Made by a program: the position numbers and the translations under genes. Below the pieces are notes generated by a model. The model did not search any database. It was not told the origin of the DNA and saw nothing but the letters and a program-made list of their open reading frames with translations. From positions 1 through 48,113 of the forward strand of contig JAONGR010000009.1 in NCBI GenBank assembly GCA_028375605.1: a stretch of DNA of 48,113 nt, in the 5' to 3' direction. The stretch is from Arcobacteraceae bacterium. GTDB lineage: Bacteria > Campylobacterota > Campylobacteria > Campylobacterales > Arcobacteraceae. Below are positions 9,842 through 19,182 of this stretch, one piece after another. How positions within the stretch are numbered: the first letter of the stretch is position 1; each line of letters begins with the position of its first letter.

Positions 9842-10502
9842 GGGCATAAACCTTTATTTCTTTTTCGCTATTAAGAACTTTTATAATAGGATATTTAAGA
9901 GTATCATTACTTTTAATAACTTCATTATAAACTTTAATTTTTTCTTTTCCCTCAATATGTAAAAATATAGCATCAGCGCTTAAAATTGATTTTAATGTCA
10001 AACTAATTCTTTCATACGGAGCAGTTGATGGAGTAATAAAAATAGTAAATTCATCGTTATCTAAATCATATGCTTTCTCTAATTTTTCATTATAAGGAAA
10101 TAAAGATGCAGTATGTCCATCCGTACCCATACCTAAAACGAGTACATCAATTTTAGAAAAAGTATTTTTATATAAAATTAAATCATTTTTATTAAACATC
10201 CCTATAAAATTTACCACTTTAGCATTGTTAATACATAATTCATTTTTAATAAGAAACTCATTGCTATCTTTATTAGATATATCAACTATTCTTTCATCAA
10301 CTAAACCTACAGTCACTTTTTCCCAATCTATTTTAATATTTGAAAGTTTATTTAAAAATAATTTAGGGGTATTTCCCCCTGATAAAAGTAGTGTTGCTTT
10401 ATCATTTAACAAAATAGACTTTTCTAAGATTTGAGAAATATCATGTGCTAAAGTTGTCGCAATATCTTCTTGAGTTTCAAAAGGTATGTATATATTATTC
10501 AT
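9834..10502 (-). CDS. pgl: 6-phosphogluconolactonase (DevB type)
   Basis: Hydrolyses 6-phosphogluconolactone to 6-phosphogluconate. The glucosamine/galactosamine-6-P isomerase-like fold is marked by LLLSGGNTPK near the N-terminus and VLGMGTDGHTASLFP in the middle. The start at 10502 gives 222 residues and an eight-base overlap with zwf. An upstream ATG at 10520 would add six residues but has no better ribosome site. It lies between zwf and edd as its reaction order predicts. Confidence 0.9.
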   Translation of the reverse strand: MNNIYIPFETQEDIATTLAHDISQILEKSILLNDKATLLLSGGNTPKLFLNKLSNIKIDWEKVTVGLVDERIVDISNKDSNEFLIKNELCINNAKVVNFIGMFNKNDLILYKNTFSKIDVLVLGMGTDGHTASLFPYNEKLEKAYDLDNDEFTIFITPSTAPYERISLTLKSILSADAIFLHIEGKEKIKVYNEVIKSNDTLKYPIIKVLNSEKEIKVYAHE

Positions 10503-11952
10503 CGTTCCAACTTCTTCCATCTTTGGCTATAAGTTGTACAGCAGCACTAGGTCCATGACTACCTGCTGTATAGTGTTTCATGGGAGAGATATTATCACTC
10601 CAACCCTCAATGATAGTATCAGCCCATTTCCAAGCCTCTTCTACTTCATCTAGTCTCATAAATAATGTAGGGTTAGACAAAATAACATCTAATATTAAAC
10701 GTTCATAAGCATCTGGTTTTCGACTAATATTACTATGAGAATTTAGCTCTAAATCAACTTGCTGAAGTTTCATGGTATCACTTAAACCGGGAATTTTATT
10801 CATAAGTTTTAGTTCAATACTTTCATTTGGTTGTAAAGTTATGACTAATTTATTTGAAGTTATAGAGTCATCACTTTTACCAAAAATAGAATGAGGAATA
10901 CTTTTAAACTGTATAACAATTTCAGAATTTCTGTTTTGCATCCGTTTACCACTTCTTATATAAAAAGGTACTCCATTCCATCTCCAGTTGTCAATATCTA
11001 CTCTCATTGCAGCAAATGTTTCTGTCTGGCTATCTTTATCGTTTCCATCTAAATATCCAGGAACGCTCACACCTTCTGAAGATCCTGCTTTATATTGCGC
11101 GCGAACTGTATTAGATTTTATATCTTCTGGACTTAAAGTTCTAAATGATCGTAAAACTTTAACTTTTTCATCTCTTACACTATTGGCTTCTAAAGAACAA
11201 GGTGGTTCCATTGCAATCAAACACAATAGTTGCATAAGATGATTTTGAATCATATCTCGCATAGCACCATATTCATTATAATAGCCCCATCGATTCTCAA
11301 CACCAACACTTTCAGAAACAGTTATTTGAATATGATCTATATGATTAGAGTTCCATAAAGGCACAAAAAGACGATTTGCAAATCGTAAAGCCATAATATT
11401 TTGTACTGTATCTTTCCCTAAATAATGATCGATTCTATATATTTGGTTCTCATTAAAATACTTTAGTACTTTCTTATTAATAATTCTAGAACTTTCTAAA
11501 TCTTTTCCTAATGGTTTTTCTAGTACCACACGAGAAACTTCAGTAATTAGTTTCCAATTAGATAAAGACTCACAAATATTACCAAAAAAACTAGGAGAAG
11601 TAGAAAGATAATTTACACGCTCTCTCAAAGGAAACTCATTGAGTATCACTTCGAGTTGAGAATATGTTTTATTATCTGAAAAATCTATCACAACCAATAA
11701 CAATTGTTGTTGAAATCTTTCAAAAAATTCTTCAGAAAAATCATCTTGTAAAAATTCAATTAATTTATTTTTAACTAAAGATATATGTTCATCATGTGAG
11801 ATGTTTTTTCTAGAAACAGTTATTATTCTACTTTCATCACTTAAATACTCATCAAAAGACAAATGATATAAAGCAGGCATCAGTTTCCTAAAAGCCAAAT
11901 CACCATGTCCTCCAAAAAGTATAAAATCACACACTTTGAACTTTGAACTCAT
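10495..11952 (-). CDS. zwf: glucose-6-phosphate 1-dehydrogenase
   Basis: NAD(P)-dependent oxidation of glucose-6-P to the lactone, the entry to the ED and oxidative pentose-phosphate routes. It has 485 residues. The nucleotide site is GGHGDLAFRKL (14-24), followed by EKPLGKDL (145-152) and the active-site signature RIDHYLGK (173-180). Only two bases separate it from galU. No gnd is in the window, so the linked genes route its product into the ED pathway. Confidence 0.95.
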   Translation of the reverse strand: MSSKFKVCDFILFGGHGDLAFRKLMPALYHLSFDEYLSDESRIITVSRKNISHDEHISLVKNKLIEFLQDDFSEEFFERFQQQLLLVVIDFSDNKTYSQLEVILNEFPLRERVNYLSTSPSFFGNICESLSNWKLITEVSRVVLEKPLGKDLESSRIINKKVLKYFNENQIYRIDHYLGKDTVQNIMALRFANRLFVPLWNSNHIDHIQITVSESVGVENRWGYYNEYGAMRDMIQNHLMQLLCLIAMEPPCSLEANSVRDEKVKVLRSFRTLSPEDIKSNTVRAQYKAGSSEGVSVPGYLDGNDKDSQTETFAAMRVDIDNWRWNGVPFYIRSGKRMQNRNSEIVIQFKSIPHSIFGKSDDSITSNKLVITLQPNESIELKLMNKIPGLSDTMKLQQVDLELNSHSNISRKPDAYERLILDVILSNPTLFMRLDEVEEAWKWADTIIEGWSDNISPMKHYTAGSHGPSAAVQLIAKDGRSWNDE

Positions 11953-11954
11953 AA

Positions 11955-12803
11955 CTATTTCTCTGTTTTTTCTAATTCATAAAAATAGTTAGTAGCTTCT
12001 ACAAAACCATCTACAGATCCACAATCAAACCTTTTACCTTTAAATTTATATGCAATAACCATACCTTTTTTAGCTTGTTCACATAAGGCATCAGTAATTT
12101 GTAATTCACCGTTCTTCCCAGGTTTTGTTTTTTCAATAACATCAAAAATATCTGGAGTTAAGATATATCTTCCTATAACTGCTAAGTTTGATGGAGCTTT
12201 ATCATTATCTGGTTTTTCTACCATATTTGATATCATAAAAACACCATCTTCGATTTGATTACCTTCTATTACTCCATATTTATGTACATCTTCAATAGGA
12301 ACTTCCATACAAGCTACGACACAACATTTGTATTTATTGTAAAGATTTACCATTTGAGTTAATACTCCATCGCCATCAGGGTTTACACATAAATCATCAG
12401 CTAAAATTACAGAAAATGGTTTTGTATCTCCAACAAGAACTTTACCTTTATATATTGCATCTCCTAAACCTTTCATCTCATTTTGTCTAGTATACGTAAA
12501 TGTACATTTTTCAATAATACCTCTAATATCATCTAACATTTTTTCTTTTGAAGAACCTAGAATTTGATGCTCTAATTCATATGAAATATCAAAATGATCA
12601 GTAATCGCTCTTTTCCCACGTCCTGTAATAATAGACATAACATCACAACCAGCATCAATAGCTTCTTCAACCCCATATTGAATCAATGGTTTAGTTAAAA
12701 CAGGTAACATCTCTTTTGGCATAGCTTTTGTTGCAGGTAGAAATCGAGTACCATAGCCTGCAGCTGGAAATAGACAGTTCGTAATTATATTTTTATTTTT
12801 CAT
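11955..12803 (-). CDS. galU: UTP-glucose-1-phosphate uridylyltransferase
   Basis: Makes UDP-glucose from glucose-1-P and UTP. The signature FPAAGYGTRFLPATK lies at the N-terminus and KPKPG-type catalytic surroundings (EKTKPGKNGELQ) further on. The start at 12803 (282 residues) is chosen because AAGGA sits seven bases before it. An ATG at 12830 would add nine Lys/Asn-rich residues, has no ribosome site and would overlap the preceding gene. Placement directly after the glucosyltransferase and phosphorylase genes suggests a dedicated supply of the nucleotide-sugar donor, or capture of the released glucose-1-P. Confidence 0.93.
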   Translation of the reverse strand: MKNKNIITNCLFPAAGYGTRFLPATKAMPKEMLPVLTKPLIQYGVEEAIDAGCDVMSIITGRGKRAITDHFDISYELEHQILGSSKEKMLDDIRGIIEKCTFTYTRQNEMKGLGDAIYKGKVLVGDTKPFSVILADDLCVNPDGDGVLTQMVNLYNKYKCCVVACMEVPIEDVHKYGVIEGNQIEDGVFMISNMVEKPDNDKAPSNLAVIGRYILTPDIFDVIEKTKPGKNGELQITDALCEQAKKGMVIAYKFKGKRFDCGSVDGFVEATNYFYELEKTEK

Positions 12804-12816
12804 TTTTGTATCCTTG

Positions 12817-14568
12817 TTATTTTGTTTCATTTATTTTACCTTTTAGCCACATTATTTGATATGGTTCTAAAGTAAGTTCGCGTGATAATTGTTCTTTATC
12901 TTCATATAAAAAATTTATACAATTTGTAGTGATTAAATCACATAATGGTAATGGTATACTTTTTGGAATATTAACAACCACTTGCTCATTACTAAAGTTA
13001 TGTACAGCTAAAATTCTATGTGTATCCTCATCACATATTTGATCTATTACAAAAAGTCTTTCATCTAAATCTAAAATTTTAAACTTTCCAAATGGATTAA
13101 ATGCTGTTTCACTTATACGAATAGAGATAAGCCTTTTATATGAGTCAAACATCATTTTATGTAATGTACCTTGTTTTGAAAATTCTTTTTCTAGCCAATC
13201 AATATTATATTTTTCTCTATTAATTGTTCTGTTAACTCCTGAATGTTTAACACCATCATGATAATTTTGAGATCCTACTAAAGAATGAAAGTAGATACCC
13301 GGAACTCCTGGCATAGCCAATACAGTAGCTTGAGCAACAAGCATTCTTTTTACTCTTAAATCTTGACTCTCTTTTGGGTTTGTTAAAGCATCTATGTAAC
13401 TACAATTTATTTCATACGGAGTTTTACTTCCATCAGCTTCAGCTCTATATGAAACTAATCCTCCATTTTCTTTTACAGTTTCTACGATATCATTCACTTC
13501 TTCATCACTCAAAATATCCTTAACTGGACGTAAACCAATACCATCATGACTAGCTGCAAAATTAAAGAAACATACTTTATTACTAGGTAACTGCAAACTT
13601 TGTGCCCATGAAGTTAGTTTTTTTGTGTTTGAATGTAAAATCGAATTTAACAATAATGGTGGTAATGCAAAATTATAAACCATTTGCGCTTCATCATCTC
13701 CACTACCAAAATAAGAAACATTTTCATGATGAGGAACATTTGTTTCAGTAATAATAATAACTTCAGATGCAACTTCATGAAGTACTTCTCTCATAAGCTG
13801 AATAAGTTCATGTGTTTGTGGTAAATGTACCGATTCTGTTCCTATCTCTTTCCAAATAAATGCAATCGCATCAAGTCTGATAAGTGTCGCACCTTTTTCT
13901 ATATAATAAAAAAGAGCATCTAATACATTTCGTAAAACTCGATGACTTTTATAATTTAAATCAACCTGATCTTTACTAAAAGTTGTCCAAACATTTCTAA
14001 TTTTTCCTTCATTATCAACGAATTCACTCAATAAAGGAGTAGCACGTGGACGAACAACTTTACTTAAATCAAGGCTAGGATCTACATCAATAAAAAAGTC
14101 TTGGAAATAAGGATCACCTGCTAAATATGCTTGAAACCAATCTGAAAATTGCGAAATATGATTAATAACACCGTCTACCATAAGTCTATAATCTTTACTA
14201 ATAGCCTCAATTTCTCTCCAAGAACCCATATGAGGATCTACTGCATTATAATTTACTACAGAAAAACCATCATCACTTGAATATGGATAAAAAGGCAATA
14301 TATGAATAGAGTTTATAATACCTTTTAAATGATTATCCATAAAATTATTTAATGTTTCTAAAGATGGTTCATTCAGTTTTGATACTTGATCACCATAAGT
14401 AATTAATACTATATCTTTATGACTAAGGTGATATTCTTCTGATTTAATTCTTTGTTTATATTTAAATATTAAGTCAATAATATCATTTACTGCACGTTCT
14501 GCTACTTCAGGTGAATAAAGTTTATGTAGTCTTTTATTAATTGTATGTTGAGGATCTGAAATATGCAT
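12817..14568 (-). CDS. GH13_18 sugar phosphorylase, probable glucosylglycerate phosphorylase
   Basis: Retaining alpha-glucoside phosphorylase of the sucrose-phosphorylase subfamily, 583 residues. The nucleophile is Asp233 (RLDAIAF), the acid/base Glu275 (IITETNVPH) and the transition-state Asp342 (NFAASHDGIGLRP). The WKEIGT...HLPQTH stretch after the nucleophile resembles the non-sucrose branches of GH13_18, to my recollection including glucosylglycerate phosphorylases. Neighbours decide the call: a glucosyl-3-phosphoglycerate synthase-like gene is joined by a one-base TAATG overlap, with a glycerate kinase and phosphatase upstream. Expected reaction: glucosylglycerate + Pi to glucose-1-P + glycerate. 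Sucrose or sucrose-6-P phosphorylase is the alternative. The enzyme class is firm and the substrate inferred. Confidence 0.85.
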   Translation of the reverse strand: MHISDPQHTINKRLHKLYSPEVAERAVNDIIDLIFKYKQRIKSEEYHLSHKDIVLITYGDQVSKLNEPSLETLNNFMDNHLKGIINSIHILPFYPYSSDDGFSVVNYNAVDPHMGSWREIEAISKDYRLMVDGVINHISQFSDWFQAYLAGDPYFQDFFIDVDPSLDLSKVVRPRATPLLSEFVDNEGKIRNVWTTFSKDQVDLNYKSHRVLRNVLDALFYYIEKGATLIRLDAIAFIWKEIGTESVHLPQTHELIQLMREVLHEVASEVIIITETNVPHHENVSYFGSGDDEAQMVYNFALPPLLLNSILHSNTKKLTSWAQSLQLPSNKVCFFNFAASHDGIGLRPVKDILSDEEVNDIVETVKENGGLVSYRAEADGSKTPYEINCSYIDALTNPKESQDLRVKRMLVAQATVLAMPGVPGIYFHSLVGSQNYHDGVKHSGVNRTINREKYNIDWLEKEFSKQGTLHKMMFDSYKRLISIRISETAFNPFGKFKILDLDERLFVIDQICDEDTHRILAVHNFSNEQVVVNIPKSIPLPLCDLITTNCINFLYEDKEQLSRELTLEPYQIMWLKGKINETK

Positions 14569-15779
14569 TATTTATTATCCTCTGCAACATACTGTGAGAA
14601 TTTATCTGAAAATTCAGGCAATACTGAACGTACTGTTATCCATGGAGATAAAGACGGTAATCCCATAGGATCATCAGAAAACTCATTTGCAGCTGCACTA
14701 ATTGCTTCTTGAAAAGTATTTGCAGCAGTGATTTCTTGTTCTCTATCATAATGTAAACCATTTAATTTACTTAAAGCATTGTATTTTGATATTTCAAATC
14801 GTGATTCTTGATAATATGTTGCAAGTAATGTTTTAAATGATGCTTCAGAAAAAACTATTCCTTCTTGCGCCAAAACCCTAAACAATGTTTTAGCAATATC
14901 ATTTGCCATTTTATATATTCCATTACCTTCATCTTGAGAACCTAACTCTTGATGTTTATGTTCATACGTTTCCATAATTTCAGTCTGACAGATTCTTCTA
15001 TTAGATGTATTTTTATATACTTCACTTAAGGTAGAAACTTCCAATCCCCAAGTAGGTGAAATGCCTATTCCACGAGCAAGAGATCTTATAAATGAAAATT
15101 CACCAGATAATGAATATCTAAAACTTTCCATATAATCTAAATATCTATTTGATCCATATACTTTTGTTAAAGAATTAACTAAAGGTGTATATAAAAGTCG
15201 AGTAGCTCTTCCATGAAGTTTATCTGTTACCCTTGAATAAAATCCTTTATTAAACTCAAAATCAAGTGCAGGATGTACTATAGGTAAAAATAATCGTGCT
15301 GGTATTTCTCTATTGTAGTTAACAATATCACAATCATGTAAAGCAAAAGCATAGGCATCTTTATCAGCTAGTCCATACCCCATCATTGTCCAAACATTTC
15401 TACCTTTTCCTGGTGTTTCAAGCCCAGGAAAACCTTCTTTTGTTAATTCAGTATAAAGTTCTTTTATTTTTGGTCCATCATTCCATAAAACATCAACTTT
15501 ACAAGGTAAAACAGACATCAGTTTTTTTACCTCTTCAAATTGTTCTTCTGTTGCTTGATCTAATCCTAGTATAATTTTATAAAGATATTTAACATTTTTT
15601 AATTCTTTTATAATTGTATGCATTGCTGGTGTTTGAAACTCAGAATAAAGAGCTGGAAGTAAAAGTACCATTCTTCTTCTTGTACTAAATGTTTCTAATT
15701 CTTGCTCTATATCTTCTAATTTTCTATCACCTAATTTTTGTAATGTAGTAATGACTCCATTTTGAAAAAAATCTGACAT
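14568..15779 (-). CDS. gpgS: glycosyltransferase, probable glucosyl-3-phosphoglycerate synthase
   Basis: GT-A glycosyltransferase of 403 residues, related to the glucosyl-3-phosphoglycerate / mannosylglycerate synthase group. The donor-binding GKG (124-126) in TPGKGRNVW and the metal-binding DCD (149-151) in ALHDCDIVNY are seen. Expected reaction: NDP-glucose + 3-phosphoglycerate to glucosyl-3-phosphoglycerate. AAGGAG lies eight bases before the ATG. It sits between glycerate kinase and the phosphorylase, with GalU downstream to make UDP-glucose and a phosphatase upstream. No signal peptide or membrane segment is seen. Mannosyl transfer cannot be excluded, but the GalU linkage and the lack of GDP-mannose genes favour glucose. 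Confidence 0.8.
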   Translation of the reverse strand: MSDFFQNGVITTLQKLGDRKLEDIEQELETFSTRRRMVLLLPALYSEFQTPAMHTIIKELKNVKYLYKIILGLDQATEEQFEEVKKLMSVLPCKVDVLWNDGPKIKELYTELTKEGFPGLETPGKGRNVWTMMGYGLADKDAYAFALHDCDIVNYNREIPARLFLPIVHPALDFEFNKGFYSRVTDKLHGRATRLLYTPLVNSLTKVYGSNRYLDYMESFRYSLSGEFSFIRSLARGIGISPTWGLEVSTLSEVYKNTSNRRICQTEIMETYEHKHQELGSQDEGNGIYKMANDIAKTLFRVLAQEGIVFSEASFKTLLATYYQESRFEISKYNALSKLNGLHYDREQEITAANTFQEAISAAANEFSDDPMGLPSLSPWITVRSVLPEFSDKFSQYVAEDNK

Positions 15780-15791
15780 TTTTATCTCTCC

Positions 15792-17075
15792 TTATTTTAT
15801 ATATATTATTACTGCATCGAGCATGTTATTATGTGTAGGTCCCGTTTCGATAAGACAATCAATTTTTTTAAAAAAGTTATAAGAATCAAACCGTTTTAAG
15901 GCATCTTTTAACTCTCCATTGGATATTTCAACTTTTTGCAATGTCTCATACTCAATTATAGCACCCGCAGCAACACTGTTTCCATCTATACCATCACTTG
16001 CAACACTTAAAAAAGTAATCTCTTTATCATCTGGATAATTATTTAAAAAATCAAGTACTAAATGTTGATTTCGTCCACCTTGTCCATCACCTTTTACTAA
16101 AACCGTAGCTTCCCCACCAAAAATAAAACATCCTGAAGATTCTTTTAAAGTAAATTCTACAAGGTTCTTTGTTACAGTTGAAACTTCATCAATTATACTA
16201 TTCTCATATACTTTACTTACAATATTATATCTATTTAGATTTTCCTGGATACTATGTAAAAAAAATCGATTCGATCCTATTATAAAATGCTTTACATTAG
16301 AAGACTCATTTTTAAGCGTTTCTTCTACTTTTTTATTACAACCATCTATTAAATAGTTTCGTATCTCTACAGGTAGTTGATCAAAAATATTATATTTATT
16401 TAAATAGTTTACTGCATCTTGAAATGTAGTTTTGTCATGATAAAAAGGGGAAGAACCTATATCTTCTAAGTTATCACCTAATACATCACTTAAAACTAAC
16501 ACATAACCTGATGCATCTGTTAGGGAAGAAAGTCTTCCTCCTTTTACTTGGGAGAGATGTTTTCTAACACAATTAATAGCTTCTATTGGCATTGAATTTT
16601 TTAACATCAATGTAGTTGCATAGATAAAATCATCTAAGGTAATCGATTCAGAAGGAAGTTCCATAAGTGCAGAAGTACCTCCGGATAAAAGATATATAAA
16701 AATATCGTCACGTTTTAGTTTTTTTAATTCTTCAGTCATTTTTAAAGCAGCATCAAGACTTTTCTCGGAAGGTAAAGGGTGTGTGCTTTGACAATACTCT
16801 ACATTTTTGATATTTATCTCTTTTTCATAGGGACCTACTAATAACATCTTTTCAACTTTATCACCAAGTATTGTATGAATAGAATTTGCCATACTTTGAA
16901 CAGCTTTTCCCGAACCAAGGATATAAACCTTTTTCTCTTTGGGAAGCTTAATAGATTTATTTTGTATTGTTAATATATCATCTTTATAAGAACAGTTTTT
17001 TTCTATAAGAGTTGCGGGATTTATCGCTTCTAATGAGTGAGTAATCACATCTAATAGATTCTTTTTATTTAACAT
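15792..17075 (-). CDS. gckA: glycerate kinase, GckA/MOFRL type (probably glycerate 2-kinase)
   Basis: Phosphorylates D-glycerate with ATP; members of this MOFRL/DUF4147 family usually give 2-phosphoglycerate. The 427 residues contain YLLSGGTSALMELP, LSDVLGDNLEDIGSSPF, GGEATVLVKGDGQGGRNQH and the C-terminal ASDGIDGNS and TGPTHNN signatures of the family. It overlaps the phosphatase gene by seven bases. In this operon it would rescue the glycerate released by the phosphorylase, returning it to lower glycolysis. The same family also serves tartrate, glyoxylate and serine routes, but none of those genes is nearby. Confidence 0.9.
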   Translation of the reverse strand: MLNKKNLLDVITHSLEAINPATLIEKNCSYKDDILTIQNKSIKLPKEKKVYILGSGKAVQSMANSIHTILGDKVEKMLLVGPYEKEINIKNVEYCQSTHPLPSEKSLDAALKMTEELKKLKRDDIFIYLLSGGTSALMELPSESITLDDFIYATTLMLKNSMPIEAINCVRKHLSQVKGGRLSSLTDASGYVLVLSDVLGDNLEDIGSSPFYHDKTTFQDAVNYLNKYNIFDQLPVEIRNYLIDGCNKKVEETLKNESSNVKHFIIGSNRFFLHSIQENLNRYNIVSKVYENSIIDEVSTVTKNLVEFTLKESSGCFIFGGEATVLVKGDGQGGRNQHLVLDFLNNYPDDKEITFLSVASDGIDGNSVAAGAIIEYETLQKVEISNGELKDALKRFDSYNFFKKIDCLIETGPTHNNMLDAVIIYIK

Positions 17076-17854
17076 GAAAAATACCTCTTTAAACTTTCAT
17101 TCCAACCTTTTGGTCCTATATCATCAGTTTTAATGACATTTTTAATATTACAATCAATAAATGTATCATCAAATCTTTTAATCAATACAGCTTGATCTGC
17201 AGCTTCAAGCATTGTTAAATCATTTTCACCATCCCCTAAAGCAATAGTTTTATATGTTTTATTATGAAGTTTTTCATAGTAAGCATGAAGTTCTTTTAAA
17301 GCATTTGCCTTATCTTGTCCTAAACTAATTAGATGATAAAATCTACCACCCTTAACTATATCAAAACCATCTTGATTTGCTTTTATTTTTAATGATTCTA
17401 ATTGTGTAATATCACCTAAAATAAATGGTTCACTAAATGTTCTTTTTCTTGCTAAGGCTGCTTTATCTATAGAAAGTCCTGTTAATGAAGAAACCTCTTG
17501 ATCACTCATTTGACTAAAACCTTTCATATCAATACCTTGTGAGTATTTTTGAAAAGCTTCAATCGTTTCTTGATATTTTGTCCCAAGAGCGATTATCTCA
17601 TAATCATTTTTACTAGGGATAAATACTCCTGCACCATTTTCTATAATAAATGGATATTTTATATCTAATCTCTTTTGCAACAAGATCACTTCATCTTTTG
17701 TTTTACTCGTTACAATAATTAAAGGGATATTATTTTTTTTTATAATTGAAAGCATCTCAGATGCATCTTCAAAGCTGTAATTTTCATGATTTAATAAAGT
17801 TCCATCTAAATCTGTAAAAATTAAGTAGTCTGTGTAGTTATTATTCTCTATCAT
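17069..17854 (-). CDS. HAD phosphatase of the mannosyl/glucosyl-3-phosphoglycerate phosphatase family
   Basis: HAD-IIB hydrolase of 261 residues. The nucleophile motif DLDGT has Asp15 and acid/base Asp17. The Thr/Ser motif lies in IIVTSKTKDE, the basic residue in the cap-side region, and the Mg-binding GDGENDLTML near residue 206. The length and the VKGGRFYHLI strand match the MpgP/GpgP family. It should remove the phosphate from glucosyl-3-phosphoglycerate to give glucosylglycerate. It is the first gene of the ten-gene operon, about 70 bases downstream of the ackA terminator. Purine-rich GGAT lies 11 bases before the ATG. Confidence 0.85.
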   Translation of the reverse strand: MIENNNYTDYLIFTDLDGTLLNHENYSFEDASEMLSIIKKNNIPLIIVTSKTKDEVILLQKRLDIKYPFIIENGAGVFIPSKNDYEIIALGTKYQETIEAFQKYSQGIDMKGFSQMSDQEVSSLTGLSIDKAALARKRTFSEPFILGDITQLESLKIKANQDGFDIVKGGRFYHLISLGQDKANALKELHAYYEKLHNKTYKTIALGDGENDLTMLEAADQAVLIKRFDDTFIDCNIKNVIKTDDIGPKGWNESLKRYFSC

Positions 17855-17923
17855 GTATTTATTCTATCCAATTTGAGTGAATAATTGTTATAAGGAGTTG
17901 TATATAAAATAACATATTTATTA

Positions 17924-17957
17924 AAAAAGGGGTTTGAAATCAATCAAACCCCTTTTT
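17924..17957 (-). terminator. ackA transcription terminator
   Basis: Perfect 14-bp stem AAAAAGGGGTTTGA (17924-17937) / TCAAACCCCTTTTT (17944-17957) with a six-base loop. On the minus strand it follows the ackA stop and ends in TTTTTT, a classic intrinsic terminator. It separates ackA from the sugar operon, whose promoter must therefore lie in 17855-17923. Confidence 0.9.
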
Positions 17958-17982
17958 ATCTTTTAATAATAAATAATATTTA

Positions 17983-19182
17983 TTATTTTACACCTGTAAC
18001 AATTTTATATGTATCATTAGCAATAACATACTCTTCATTTGTAGGGATTACAAATATTCTACCAGCAGAACCATTTGTAGCAATATCTCTAGATTCTTGC
18101 GATCTTTTGTTATTTTTAACAGGATCTACAACTAATCCCATTCCATCAAGACCAGCACAAACTTTTTCTCTAATTAAAGCAGCATTTTCACCAATACCAC
18201 CTGTAAAACATAACGCATCAACACCATCAAGTGCGGCAGCATAAGCACCAACATACTTTTTGATGTTATATGCAACCATATTTACAGCTAAGTCACATTT
18301 TTTATCACCATTTGCTTGACCTTCAAGAACTTCTCTAAGATCTGATGATTTTTCAGAGATTCCTAATATTCCTGATTTTTTATTCATAATATTTAAGGCT
18401 TCATCAATAGTTATGTTTTCCTTACTCATCATATATTGAATAGCACCTGCACCAACATCACCAGCACGAGTTCCCATCATTAAACCTTGAACAGGAGTAA
18501 GACCCATAGATGTATCGATACATTTACCATCAAGTACAGCAGAAACAGAAGAACCATTTCCTAAGTGACATACAATAATTCTTGTGTTTTGTTTTTTATC
18601 TAACATATTTCTAGCTTCATTTGATACGAAGTAATGAGATGTTCCATGGAAACCATATTTTCTAATTCCATGTTTAGTATATTGCTCATGAGGTAATGCA
18701 TACATATAAGCATAATCAGGCATTGTTTGATGAAATGCTGTATCAAATACCGCAACATTTGGTTTACCTGGCATTAAATCTTGACAAATTTCCATACCCA
18801 TAATATTTGCAGGGTTATGTAATGGCGCCAACGGTATTAACTCTTTCATCTTATTGATAACTGCATCAGTAACCATTACTGAACCTGCAAAATCTTCACC
18901 ACCATGAACTGCTCTATGTCCAATAGCTTCGATATCATTAATTGATGAAATAACTTTACCTTCTCCATCTGTTAATGTTTTTAAAACTAGCTCAATAGCT
19001 TCTTTATGAGTAGGCATAGAAACATCAACTTTTAATTTTTGATTATCACCAAATTCGTGTTTTAAAACACCATCGATTCCGATTCTTTCACAAAGTCCTA
19101 CTGCTAAAGTTTCTTGAGTAACTGGGTTCATTAATTGATACTTTAATGACGAGCTTCCTGCATTTAAAATAAATACTAACAT
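17983..19182 (-). CDS. ackA: acetate kinase
   Basis: Interconverts acetyl-phosphate + ADP and acetate + ATP. The 399 residues carry the family marks NAGSSSLKYQL at the N-terminus, GHRAVHGGE, VFDTAFHQTMP, HLGNGSSVSA and FTGGIGENA. AGGA sits seven bases ahead of the ATG. A phosphotransacetylase gene normally accompanies ackA, but none is present in this window. A strong terminator follows. Upstream is the end of the RND transporter gene, 139 bases away, with a TAGAAT (19234-19239) that could be its -10 element. Confidence 0.97.
   Translation of the reverse strand: MLVFILNAGSSSLKYQLMNPVTQETLAVGLCERIGIDGVLKHEFGDNQKLKVDVSMPTHKEAIELVLKTLTDGEGKVISSINDIEAIGHRAVHGGEDFAGSVMVTDAVINKMKELIPLAPLHNPANIMGMEICQDLMPGKPNVAVFDTAFHQTMPDYAYMYALPHEQYTKHGIRKYGFHGTSHYFVSNEARNMLDKKQNTRIIVCHLGNGSSVSAVLDGKCIDTSMGLTPVQGLMMGTRAGDVGAGAIQYMMSKENITIDEALNIMNKKSGILGISEKSSDLREVLEGQANGDKKCDLAVNMVAYNIKKYVGAYAAALDGVDALCFTGGIGENAALIREKVCAGLDGMGLVVDPVKNNKRSQESRDIATNGSAGRIFVIPTNEEYVIANDTYKIVTGVK

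Noticed and set aside
9711-9962. Plus-strand ORF across the edd/pgl junction
   Set aside because: Antisense to two firmly identified overlapping genes; its Phe/Ile-rich composition is a shadow of AT-rich coding DNA.
12803-12830. Longer GalU with nine extra N-terminal residues
   Set aside because: The first ATG has no ribosome site and lies within the phosphorylase end; AAGGA is placed for the ATG at 12803.
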